A stretch of 43,252 bases of DNA from NCBI GenBank assembly GCA_964450715.1, contig CAYVFC010000064.1, positions 1-43,252 of the forward strand, read 5' to 3'. The notes beneath the pieces are model-generated. The model ran no database searches. It saw only the letters and a list, made by a program, of their open reading frames with translations, and had not been told where the DNA came from. Below are positions 23,160 to 30,197 of the stretch, one piece after another (position 1 is the stretch's first letter; each line of letters starts with the position of its first letter). Made by a program: the position numbers and the translations under genes. Source of the DNA: CAYVFC01 sp964450715. Its GTDB lineage: Bacteria > Myxococcota_A > Polyangia > Polyangiales > JAFGIB01.

Positions 23160-25028
23160 ATGAACACCAAGAGCAGGTTGATCCTCGGATGCGTGCTGCT
23201 GGCAGGGCTGGCCCTGCCGGCGGCCTGCTCGCGGGACAAGACCTTTGCCTATCGCACCGGGCGCACCTATGGCTACGAGGTAGAGATGTCGAGCGACTCG
23301 ACCGTGGGCAGCCGGGCCGAGTCGAAGCAGTTCGCCTTTGATCTGGCTGGAGAGATGGAGGTCACCCCCCTCGAGCGCTCCGAGAAGCGCGCGAAGCTGA
23401 TATTGCGGTTCGCGCAGGTGAAGCTCTCCGGCAGCGAGGATCCGGCCGCCAGGGAGCGTTTCGAGCGCGTGGCGCGCGAGCTGCAAAGGCCCAGCGTATT
23501 CACCTACCAGAACGGCGCCGTGACCGAGGCCGCCCTGGCCCGAAACCTGGAGGCGCTCACCGTGGGTATCATGCGCAACCTGGCCGGCGCCCTGCAAGCG
23601 CCGGCTGGATTGGCCGGCGGAAGCGAGGTCACGGTTTCCGAGTACGACGCGACCGGCCGCTACCTCGCGAAGTACCAGCCTGGAGACGAGCCCGACACCT
23701 ACCGCAAGCGCAAGCTGTCCTACGAGTCGCTGATCATGGATTCGCTGTTGCAGTCTGCAACCTTTGGCAAGGAGGTGCCCGCGCCCGAGATCGTTCAGTC
23801 CAGGGCACAGCTGCGGATCACGGCCGGTCGCCTGGCCGAGCTCCGCGCCCAGGAGCGGCTCGAGTTGCCGCTGGTCGCGGGCAGCGAGCTCTCGGTACAG
23901 ACAGCGACCGCGCTAACCGCCATTGGCGACCGTCCGGCGGTCGCCGTGGACCGCGTCGCTTTGGCGACCGACACCGAGCGTCTGGCGGCGGATGCTCCCT
24001 ATCGTTCCCAGAGCGCGCGGTTCGACTTCAACTCCATCAAGATCGGTGGACGCGGATTTGACGAGCTTCTCTCCATGCTCGAATCGCTGGCGACCCGCCG
24101 TTCGCAACTCGAGCCGACCGATCGGAAATCCACGGGCGAGATCGATCCGGATAAGCAAGAGGAGATCAAGCGCTGGACCGGCGAGCAGAACCGGGTGCTG
24201 ACCGCGATGGCGACCCTGCTGCGTACCGAGCCCGAGCTGACCGGTCGGGCGACCGCGGCAATACGCGCCGGGTCGCCTGCCCACCGGGTGTTGATCGCGG
24301 CGCTCGGCAGCGCCGGAGCCGAGGCTTCACAACGGGCACTGCTCGAGCTGATGAAGGACGATGACCTGTCCGACGACGATCGCAACGCGGCAGGACGGGC
24401 TCTGATCCGAACCAAGACGCCCACCGACGCCTCGGCGCGCGCGCTTCAGGGCCTGCTCGACGATCGCCACTGGCACCAGTACGCGATTCTAGGGCTGGGG
24501 ACCTATGCGCGACTTTTCCGCGACGCGGGTCGTACCGGTGAGCACGAACGCCTCGGCCGGCTGCTGCTCGCGCGCCTGCGCTTGAGCTCCTCGGCCGGCG
24601 CCCGCGCCGACGCATTCTCCGCGCTATCCAATTCCGGTTACGCCGGGATGCTGGATGCGGTCAGCGAGTACTTCGACCATCCGGACGCCCGGACACGCGA
24701 GCACGCGGTACGGGCAATACGGCTGACGCGGCATCCCGAGATAGAGCGGATAGCCATTACCAAGCTCGAGGACGCCGCTCCTGGCGTGCGGCGGGCGGCG
24801 CTCGACATCGCCGAACGGGTCGAGGTCACCGAGCAACTCGCTCATGCGGTCCGCCGCGTGGCGCTTGACGACCAGAGCGCCAACCTGCGAATGAGCGCCT
24901 TGCGGGTGCTGGTAGGGTGGAAGGATCGAATGCCGGCGGTGCAGACCGCCATAGAACAGATCGCCGTCAAGGACGCGTCGGAGCCGATCCGCCGGGTGGC
25001 GAGGCAAGCGGTCTCGCCCACGGGATGA
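23160..25028 (+). CDS. Lipoprotein with beta N-terminal domain and HEAT-like helical repeats
   Basis: The 622-residue protein has a lipobox (LALPAAC, Cys23). The N-terminal half opens with FAYRTGRTYGYEVEMSSDS and is beta-rich; the C-terminal half (about 370-620) is a helical solenoid with HEAT-like repeats (HRVLIAALGSAGAEASQRAL, TREHAVRAIRL, VRRAALDIAE). This order, and the HR-LI-ALGSAG phrase at the start of the solenoid, resemble the lipid-transfer module of vitellogenin/MTP-type proteins, a resemblance I infer from pattern only. It starts 20 bases after the lectin gene and its stop overlaps a possible start of the next gene, suggesting one operon. Confidence 0.65.
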   Translation: MNTKSRLILGCVLLAGLALPAACSRDKTFAYRTGRTYGYEVEMSSDSTVGSRAESKQFAFDLAGEMEVTPLERSEKRAKLILRFAQVKLSGSEDPAARERFERVARELQRPSVFTYQNGAVTEAALARNLEALTVGIMRNLAGALQAPAGLAGGSEVTVSEYDATGRYLAKYQPGDEPDTYRKRKLSYESLIMDSLLQSATFGKEVPAPEIVQSRAQLRITAGRLAELRAQERLELPLVAGSELSVQTATALTAIGDRPAVAVDRVALATDTERLAADAPYRSQSARFDFNSIKIGGRGFDELLSMLESLATRRSQLEPTDRKSTGEIDPDKQEEIKRWTGEQNRVLTAMATLLRTEPELTGRATAAIRAGSPAHRVLIAALGSAGAEASQRALLELMKDDDLSDDDRNAAGRALIRTKTPTDASARALQGLLDDRHWHQYAILGLGTYARLFRDAGRTGEHERLGRLLLARLRLSSSAGARADAFSALSNSGYAGMLDAVSEYFDHPDARTREHAVRAIRLTRHPEIERIAITKLEDAAPGVRRAALDIAERVEVTEQLAHAVRRVALDDQSANLRMSALRVLVGWKDRMPAVQTAIEQIAVKDASEPIRRVARQAVSPTG

Positions 25029-25060
25029 TCGCCAGCAGGGTTCGTGTTACCTTCCCGAGC

Positions 25061-25816
25061 ATGACAATTTCTATTGCCATACGATCAGGACTGGTTTTCG
25101 TACTACTTACGGCAATGGCGAGCTGCGACGATGCCGGTAGCTCTGAAGGCGGCGATGCGGGCGCTGGCGGCGCTGCTGGTTGGGGCGGTAATGCCGGAGG
25201 CTTTGCCGGCACCTCGGGCGGTAACGGCGGGGGAGTCGGCGGCGCCGCGGGTAGCGCCGGCGCTGGCATGGGCGGCGGCGGAGAAGGCGCGAGCGGCACC
25301 GGAGGAAGCGGCGCGGTCGGCGGCGAGCCAGTCGGTGGAACCGGCGGCGATGCGGGAACGGCCGGCAGCACGCCCGATCCGTGCGAGGATGCTCGGGCCC
25401 CTGAGGATCGGTGTCCGGTCTGTGCGGACGAGACCGGTTGCGACGGCACGACCTATACCGATAACGGCGATGGTACGGTGAACTCTTCTTGCTGCGGCCT
25501 GGTCTGGCAAAGAGAAGTAGACGATGGCGAGTACGATTGGGAGGCGTCGAAGGTCTACTGCGAACAGCTATCGATCGCGGGTGGAGGTTGGCGCTTGCCG
25601 ACAAAGGATGAGTTACTGTCGCTGCTCGTCCCCGGTGCTTCGCCCCCGATCGACACCAGCGCGTTCGGGGATACCCCGGAACAGTATTACTGGAGCGTTA
25701 CACCGCATCGCACCAGCTCCAGATCCGCGTGGCAGGTCTCTTTTTTCGCCGAGGGCGGAGGCTTTGCCTCGACCGGCTCTCTCGGTCTGACGAGCAAGGT
25801 CAGGTGCGTCCGATAG
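25061..25816 (+). CDS. DUF1566 (Lcl C-terminal) domain lipoprotein, first copy
   Basis: A lipoprotein signal (VLLTAMASC) leads into a Gly/Ala-rich linker and then a DUF1566 domain: CCGLVWQRE, YCEQLSIAGGGWRLPTKDEL, YYWSVTP, KVRCVR. This fold is seen in surface and adhesin-like proteins and in lectin-related modules. The ATG at 25061 gives a compact signal peptide; an ATG at 25025 that overlaps the preceding stop by ATGA is an alternative with a longer N-terminus. Neither has a good ribosome binding site. It is followed by an overlapping paralogue. Confidence 0.75.
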   Translation: MTISIAIRSGLVFVLLTAMASCDDAGSSEGGDAGAGGAAGWGGNAGGFAGTSGGNGGGVGGAAGSAGAGMGGGGEGASGTGGSGAVGGEPVGGTGGDAGTAGSTPDPCEDARAPEDRCPVCADETGCDGTTYTDNGDGTVNSSCCGLVWQREVDDGEYDWEASKVYCEQLSIAGGGWRLPTKDELLSLLVPGASPPIDTSAFGDTPEQYYWSVTPHRTSSRSAWQVSFFAEGGGFASTGSLGLTSKVRCVR

Positions 25817-26574
25817 GGAAACTCCTGATACGCCGAGCTGCCTGGCTGTGCGCGCTCTCGCTGCTCGCGTGCGGCTGCGGCGAGGACGACCCGGTTTCCC
25901 ACGGCAATGCCGGCGCTACCGGGGGGAGCGATGGTGTTGCCGGCGGAACCGATGGCGGTGCTGGCGGCGACGGCGTCGCGGGATTCGCGGGCACGGCCGC
26001 TGGCGACGCCGGCGCGGCCGGCGAGGCAGCGGTGGCGGGTGCGGCCGGGTCGGCCGGCCTTCCCAGCAACGAGGGCCCGCCGTATACGCGCGAGTGCACG
26101 CCGGAGCAACCCTGGTTGTGCAGAGTGTGCGACGTACAGACGACCTGCGAAGCGCCGACCTATACCGACAACGGCGACGGCACCGTGACCTCGTCCTGCT
26201 GCGGCCTGGTGTGGCAACGAGATATCGAGTGGGTCGACGACCCCACGCTCTGGGCCAACGACTGTAGGCGAAAGCCCGAGGCAGCGGCCTGTCATAACTT
26301 CGAGGACGCGCCCGTTTACTGCGCCGGGCTCTCCCTCGCCGGCGGCGGCTGGCGAGTACCGGTCGCCAACGAGATCGCGACGCTGTTCGTCCGTGACAAG
26401 GGCTCGCCCTACATCGACACCACCGCCTTCCCCGATCCCCCCATCGACGACATGTACTGGACCGCGTCGCCGGTACCGTACCGGATAAATCACGCCTGGG
26501 TGGTAGGCTTCGGCGGCACCTTTACGCGAGAGGAACCGAAATCGCGCGAGCACTTCGTACGCTGCGTACGCTGA
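25804..26574 (+). CDS. DUF1566 (Lcl C-terminal) domain lipoprotein, second copy
   Basis: The frame has no upstream ATG outside the preceding gene's coding part that would fit a signal peptide. GTG at 25804 has AAGG four bases upstream and gives a 256-residue product with a clean lipoprotein signal (LCALSLLACGC), so I choose it; it overlaps the preceding gene by 13 bases. A Gly/Ala-rich linker and a DUF1566 domain follow (CCGLVWQRD, GLSLAGGGWRVPVANE, MYWTASP, FVRCVR). It is a tandem duplicate of the first copy. Confidence 0.7.
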   Translation: MRPIGKLLIRRAAWLCALSLLACGCGEDDPVSHGNAGATGGSDGVAGGTDGGAGGDGVAGFAGTAAGDAGAAGEAAVAGAAGSAGLPSNEGPPYTRECTPEQPWLCRVCDVQTTCEAPTYTDNGDGTVTSSCCGLVWQRDIEWVDDPTLWANDCRRKPEAAACHNFEDAPVYCAGLSLAGGGWRVPVANEIATLFVRDKGSPYIDTTAFPDPPIDDMYWTASPVPYRINHAWVVGFGGTFTREEPKSREHFVRCVR

Positions 26575-26591
26575 CCGGGAATTCTACCGAA
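26573..26591 (+). repeat. 19-nt direct repeat, left copy
   Basis: GACCGGGAATTCTACCGAA lies at the stop codon of the DUF1566 gene and matches 18 of 19 bases at 28832-28850, so the pair brackets the redox operon and its minisatellite. Confidence 0.45.
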
Positions 26592-26664
26592 AGGGGTTTT
26601 GAGAAGTGCTCTGCTACTCATGATATCCCGTCCTTAAAAAAACTCTTTCACGCCAGATAGCTTT

Positions 26665-27423
26665 TTATCGGTATATCGCCACCAGCTTCTCGATCGATTG
26701 TATGCGAGCGCCGAACCAGGCGAGCGTATTTCTGGTGGAAACCAGCGTTGCGCCATCCCGGGCGTTCGGATGTGCCGTCTTCCCGGCTTCGCCGTCCTCT
26801 CCGGCCTTCTTCATCTGCAGGTGAAGCCGCTTCAGCTCGGCGAGCCCCTCGATATCGGTCCGTTTCTTGATCTCCTTCCAGACGCAGTCGATACCGCGGC
26901 GCATGACGCATTCGCCCGGATCATCCCCGGACTTCTTGCAGGGACCGTACCGGGTGCCTGCCGGGCACTCGCTGACCGGGCAGATGCCGGCGGTATGGGC
27001 GAGCACGCAGGTGCCGCAGGTGGTGCACAGCCCGCGCGCCACCGGGTCGTCGGCATGGGAGACGACCGCGCTTCCCACCGGGTTCAGCGGGCAGATGACG
27101 GGGATACCCGGTTCGCCCAGAAAGGCGGCCTTGACCCCGCCCGCGCAGCTCAGGACCACCAGCGCGTCGCTCCTGGCCAGGGATCTTTTGTAGCGGCGAA
27201 TCGCCTGCCGCATGACGTTCTCCTCGCAGCACACGAGCACGCACTCGCTCCGCACCGCCTTGACCTTAAGGTCCTTCAGCATCCGCTTCATGATCCGGAT
27301 CCCCAGCTCTCCGCCCGTGCCGCTCAGGTTCGCGCAAAAGCAGCAGGACAAAACCGTGACCTGGCTCACGTCCCGAAACAGGTGGGCGATCTCCTTTTGC
27401 GGTTTCCACACCGTCTTGTTCAT
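26665..27423 (-). CDS. MetV-like protein (MTHFR C-terminal domain family)
   Basis: The 252-residue protein carries CCFCANLSGTGGELG and CVLVCCEENV near the N-terminus and then CTTCGTCVLAHTAGICPVSE followed by CPAG, YGPCKKS, ECVM and DCVWKEI, the Cys series of the methylenetetrahydrofolate reductase C-terminal domain (MetV) that carries Fe-S clusters and partners MetF. Start ATG 27423 has GGGAGG four bases upstream. It sits 14 bases after the HdrCB-like gene in one operon, which fits an electron-transfer pair of the kind found beside methylene-H4F reductases. No MetF or HdrA gene is in the window. A longer frame through here to 28623 is only a shadow upstream of this start. Confidence 0.8.
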   Translation of the reverse strand: MNKTVWKPQKEIAHLFRDVSQVTVLSCCFCANLSGTGGELGIRIMKRMLKDLKVKAVRSECVLVCCEENVMRQAIRRYKRSLARSDALVVLSCAGGVKAAFLGEPGIPVICPLNPVGSAVVSHADDPVARGLCTTCGTCVLAHTAGICPVSECPAGTRYGPCKKSGDDPGECVMRRGIDCVWKEIKKRTDIEGLAELKRLHLQMKKAGEDGEAGKTAHPNARDGATLVSTRNTLAWFGARIQSIEKLVAIYR

Positions 27424-27437
27424 GGCACCTCCCTCGC

Positions 27438-28637
27438 TCAGCTGATGATGCGTATCTGTCGCGGATCCACTCTCTTGAACGCCAGGGGCAGCCTCCTGGC
27501 AAAGAGCTTCGCATACCTGGGAAGCCGCTTGCGCAGCGGTACGGTGATCTCGTCCCCGAAGGCCTTCAACAATTCCTCGGGCATGTAGCGGGGCCGCAGC
27601 CCTCGCGCCCAGCTGGTAAAGCTGAAAGCGATGTAGCAGCCCGGGCAGTTGGCGGCGATATCCTTCACCCCCGCCGCCTTCACCTCCCGGTAGCGGGCAT
27701 TCTGCGCCTGGAGAAGGGCTCCGAACCCGAAATCCCTGGCGATGCTCGCGGCGCCGCAGGACAGGCTGTCGTCCCGGTTGTGCTCCAGCTCGACTATATC
27801 GGCGCCCGCTGCCCGGTAGACCTTGCGCAACCTTGCCTGGAATTCGTGGCCCAGCTCGCCGGCGTTGCAGAAGTCGTGCACCGCCGACCGAAAGCCGATG
27901 GGGCGCTTCACCTCCAGCTCCCCGCTTTCGAACCTCTCCAGCAGCCATTCGAAGATGGTGGTGAGCTCGAAGGGCAACTGCCTGCCGTATACCTTGTTCA
28001 AAACCGGACCCAGATAGGTCCTGCAAGCGCCGCAGTAGAAAACGATCCGTTGCACCTTCAGCTCGCTGAACCGGGCCATGGTCTTTTCCACCATCGCCGC
28101 ATAGGCATCCCATTGCCCGGCACGGTAATGTATCTCGCCGCAGCAGATGTCGGGCGGACCGAACTTGGGCAGCTCCTTCATCACCACCGAGTTTTCGATA
28201 TCCCGGCAGATGGTCTTTCCCAGGCAGCCGACGAAGAGCAGGTCGCGCGACTCGTCCGGGGGAGCGGACCACTTCTGCAATATGGCCTTTTCCTCTCCGT
28301 CCAGCTCGTCCTGGTAGAACTCGCGAAAGAAGTTGGGACCCTCGGCCGAATTCAGCAGGTAGGGCACGAAGGCCGGAACGCTTCCCTTCCTCTCTTTCTG
28401 CTCGCTGATCCGCTGCAGGATAAGCTCGAACGGCCTGAGGCCCTCCACCGGGCAGTAGTTGTTGCAGTGAAGGCAGAGGGTGCACCGGCCGAAGACGCGT
28501 GCAGCGCGCTCCCCGTCCAGAAGAAGCTTCATCTGCTTCTTCGCCTCCTCGCGGTCCATATTGATGACGGGGCACTTGACCAGGCACTCTCCGCACAAGG
28601 TGCAACGGCTCCAGTCGCAGCAATCGATGTAGGACAC
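27438..28637 (-). CDS. HdrC/HdrB-like iron-sulfur protein with two CCG domains
   Basis: The 399-residue protein has two 4Fe-4S ferredoxin motifs at the N-terminus (CTLCGECLVKCPV, CTLCLHCNNYCPVEG) followed by two CCG domains (CCGEIHY with CGACRTY; CGAASIARD with CPGCYIAF). This is the layout of heterodisulfide reductase HdrC-HdrB fusions and of GlpC/LldE-type proteins, which pass electrons to disulfide or quinone-linked partners. The start is GTG 28637 with GAGGA seven bases upstream. A 9-bp minisatellite lies just upstream (28655-28827) in the same untranslated region. Likely cytoplasmic, and working with the MetV-like protein. Confidence 0.85.
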   Translation of the reverse strand: MSYIDCCDWSRCTLCGECLVKCPVINMDREEAKKQMKLLLDGERAARVFGRCTLCLHCNNYCPVEGLRPFELILQRISEQKERKGSVPAFVPYLLNSAEGPNFFREFYQDELDGEEKAILQKWSAPPDESRDLLFVGCLGKTICRDIENSVVMKELPKFGPPDICCGEIHYRAGQWDAYAAMVEKTMARFSELKVQRIVFYCGACRTYLGPVLNKVYGRQLPFELTTIFEWLLERFESGELEVKRPIGFRSAVHDFCNAGELGHEFQARLRKVYRAAGADIVELEHNRDDSLSCGAASIARDFGFGALLQAQNARYREVKAAGVKDIAANCPGCYIAFSFTSWARGLRPRYMPEELLKAFGDEITVPLRKRLPRYAKLFARRLPLAFKRVDPRQIRIIS

Positions 28638-28654
28638 TCGCCCGTCCTCATGCG

Positions 28655-28827
28655 CTCTTCGTGCTCTTCGTGCTCTTCGTGCGCTTCGTGCGCTTCGTGC
28701 GCTTCGTGCTCTTCGTGCTCTTCGTGCGCTTCGTGCGCTTCGTGCGCTTCGTGCTCTTCGTGCGCTTCGTGCGCTTCGTGCTCTTCGTGCTCTTCGTGCG
28801 CTTCATGCGCTCTTCGTGCTCTTCGTG
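28655..28827. repeat. 9-bp minisatellite, 19 units
   Basis: Units CTCTTCGTG and CGCTTCGTG alternate irregularly: 17 units at 28655-28807 (the last CGCTTCATG), two extra bases, then two more units to 28827. It is directly upstream of the GTG start of the HdrCB-like gene. Length variation by slippage would change the spacing of its promoter or leader. The + strand frames across it are low-complexity artefacts. Confidence 0.9.
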
Positions 28828-28831
28828 CGCC

Positions 28832-28850
28832 GACCGGGGATTCTACCGAA
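28832..28850 (+). repeat. 19-nt direct repeat, right copy
   Basis: GACCGGGGATTCTACCGAA overlaps the stop codon of the - strand lipoprotein gene and differs from the copy at 26573-26591 by one base. Confidence 0.45.
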
Positions 28851-29433
28851 CGGTTGCCTGCGCGCAGCGGATAAATGCCAGCTGCTGTGTATCGCAGTAG
28901 CCGTTGCGGATCGCGGCCACCCCGTTATCGGTACACTCCCAGTGCTTCGCCGGGTGGGTCAGCGCGCAATCCATGAAGGCGCTCATTTCTTCGGCACAGA
29001 TCGAACCGTCGTTTACCTTCGCGCAAGCCGATAGACACTCCGCTACTGACCCGCAGCCGAGCGCTTTGGTGCGCTGGCATATCCCTTGACAGATCGCCGT
29101 GGGCGCGCGTGGCTCACCCGCTCCCTTCTCGCCCGTTCCCTTGTCACCCGTTCCCTTCTCACCCGCTCCCTTCTCACCGGCTCCCTCTTCACCAGCTCCC
29201 TGCTCGCCGGTCGTCGCCTCCGCCGGCCGAGGCGTCGGTCTTACGGCCTGAACAATACCGGGCGTCGCGCTCGGCGGTTCAGGGGTCTCGAAACCGCTTT
29301 TGGCCACCGGCTCGGTGCGCATCCGGCTCTCCTCTTGTGACGTCCGCGTGCAACCGGCCTCGAACAGACAGGCCGCACCGAAAGCGAGCAGCACCAGGCG
29401 CGATGTCGTGTACGGATTGGTGTTTTGAAGCAT
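28843..29433 (-). CDS. Small Cys-rich lipoprotein with GEKGAG repeats
   Basis: ATG 29433 with GGAGAG upstream is preferred to GTG 29445. A lipoprotein signal (LLAFGAACLFEAGC) is followed by a linker of five-residue repeats (GAGEKGAGEKGTGDKGTGEK) encoded by a 15-bp tandem repeat, and a C-terminal domain with eight regularly spaced cysteines (ICQGICQRTKALGCGSVAEC, CAEEM, MDCAL, WECTDN, YCDTQ, IRC). Such Cys-rich domains are common in myxobacterial lipoproteins, and their function is unknown. Confidence 0.7.
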   Translation of the reverse strand: MLQNTNPYTTSRLVLLAFGAACLFEAGCTRTSQEESRMRTEPVAKSGFETPEPPSATPGIVQAVRPTPRPAEATTGEQGAGEEGAGEKGAGEKGTGDKGTGEKGAGEPRAPTAICQGICQRTKALGCGSVAECLSACAKVNDGSICAEEMSAFMDCALTHPAKHWECTDNGVAAIRNGYCDTQQLAFIRCAQATVR

Positions 29434-29859
29434 GTTTCTCTCCACCCTGCGTAAACTATCACGCGAAAGTTGTCGAGTCGCCGCTCAGCGGCTGCTGTCG
29501 ACACAACGATCCTGGCGATCCAGTTCTGATTTGTCCTTGTCACTCGAGGAGTGGCGGACTTCCGGCCGTGGGATCTCGAAAGGCGGCGACGGTTCGGCGT
29601 TTGCCAGGAAGCCCGGTTAGACAAGATGTAAGAGGGGTACCGCTTCACTTTTTCATTTTTCGCACGGCGACGGCGAAGAACGGATCGCGGCGCGTCGTTT
29701 CGCGAAGACGTTCGCTTGGCGCCATGTCATCTCGAGCGGAGCGAGAGATCTCGAACCAAGGGAGATTTCTCGCTTCGCTCGAAATGACAACAAGGCGGCA
29801 GAAGAGGTCAGAGTTGGTGCCTTGTCTCTTTACCCGAAGGGAAACTCAGTAAACACCGT
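29434..29859. other. Intergenic region with an inverted repeat, no gene seen
   Basis: No supported coding sequence lies here. It contains the inverted repeat at 29725-29789 and upstream sequence of the lipoprotein at 28843-29433. Confidence 0.4.
29725..29789. repeat. Imperfect inverted repeat, 28-nt arms
   Basis: Arms at 29725-29752 and 29762-29789 pair at 25 of 28 positions around a 9-base centre; the right arm contains ATTTCTCGCTTCGCTCGAAA. A decayed copy is at 13088-13142. This type of palindrome is common in intergenic regions of environmental genomes; its function is unknown. Confidence 0.7.
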
Positions 29860-30174
29860 CTAAGGCGATGTTGCGGTGTAGGAACGGGGTCTGGGTCTGG
29901 TGGTTCCGATGGTCTGCGTTTCGCTGTCCTTAATCCACTTGCAGTCCGAGTTGAAATCCCTGCACAGCTCGACGTAGGTCGCCTGTCTTCCGCATCCGCG
30001 GACGCCCTGGGAACCGTTGCCCAAGCGCTTCCAGCGCAGCCGTTCACGAGGACACCTGAGATCGAAGGAAGCCTTTTCCTCCAGCGCCTCCAGGCCGTAG
30101 CCGCCGCAGCCCGGTGTCAGCGCCAGCGCCAGGGTCGCGGCCAGAACAAAGAGTACGCCCGGAATCGTTCGCAT
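29860..30174 (-). CDS. Small lipoprotein, unknown function
   Basis: GGGAGG precedes ATG 30174. The 104-residue product has a lipobox (LALTPGC) and a short domain with four further cysteines (LRCPRERLRWKRLGNGSQ, GCGRQ, LCRDFNSDCKW). No family recognised. It lies 24 bases before the end of the PilZ-AMIN gene on the same strand and may be its operon partner. Confidence 0.65.
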   Translation of the reverse strand: MRTIPGVLFVLAATLALALTPGCGGYGLEALEEKASFDLRCPRERLRWKRLGNGSQGVRGCGRQATYVELCRDFNSDCKWIKDSETQTIGTTRPRPRSYTATSP

Positions 30175-30197
30175 TTCGACCTCCCTTTAGATGGCTT

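Noticed and set aside
27424..28623. The N-terminal 400 residues of the longer - strand frame that ends at 26665
   Set aside because: It is Arg/Gly-rich shadow of the HdrCB-like gene; only the part from the ATG at 27423 with its ribosome binding site is real.
28655..28827. CRISPR array
   Set aside because: The periodic sequence is a 9-bp satellite without spacers; the TSP3/MopE repeats and the 47-, 75- and 120-bp tandem repeats also lack unique spacers, and no cas gene is present.
27780..28874. A + strand frame with Ser-Ser-Cys-Ala-Ser-Cys repeats
   Set aside because: The repeats are the 9-bp minisatellite read in one frame and the rest is antisense to the HdrCB-like gene.
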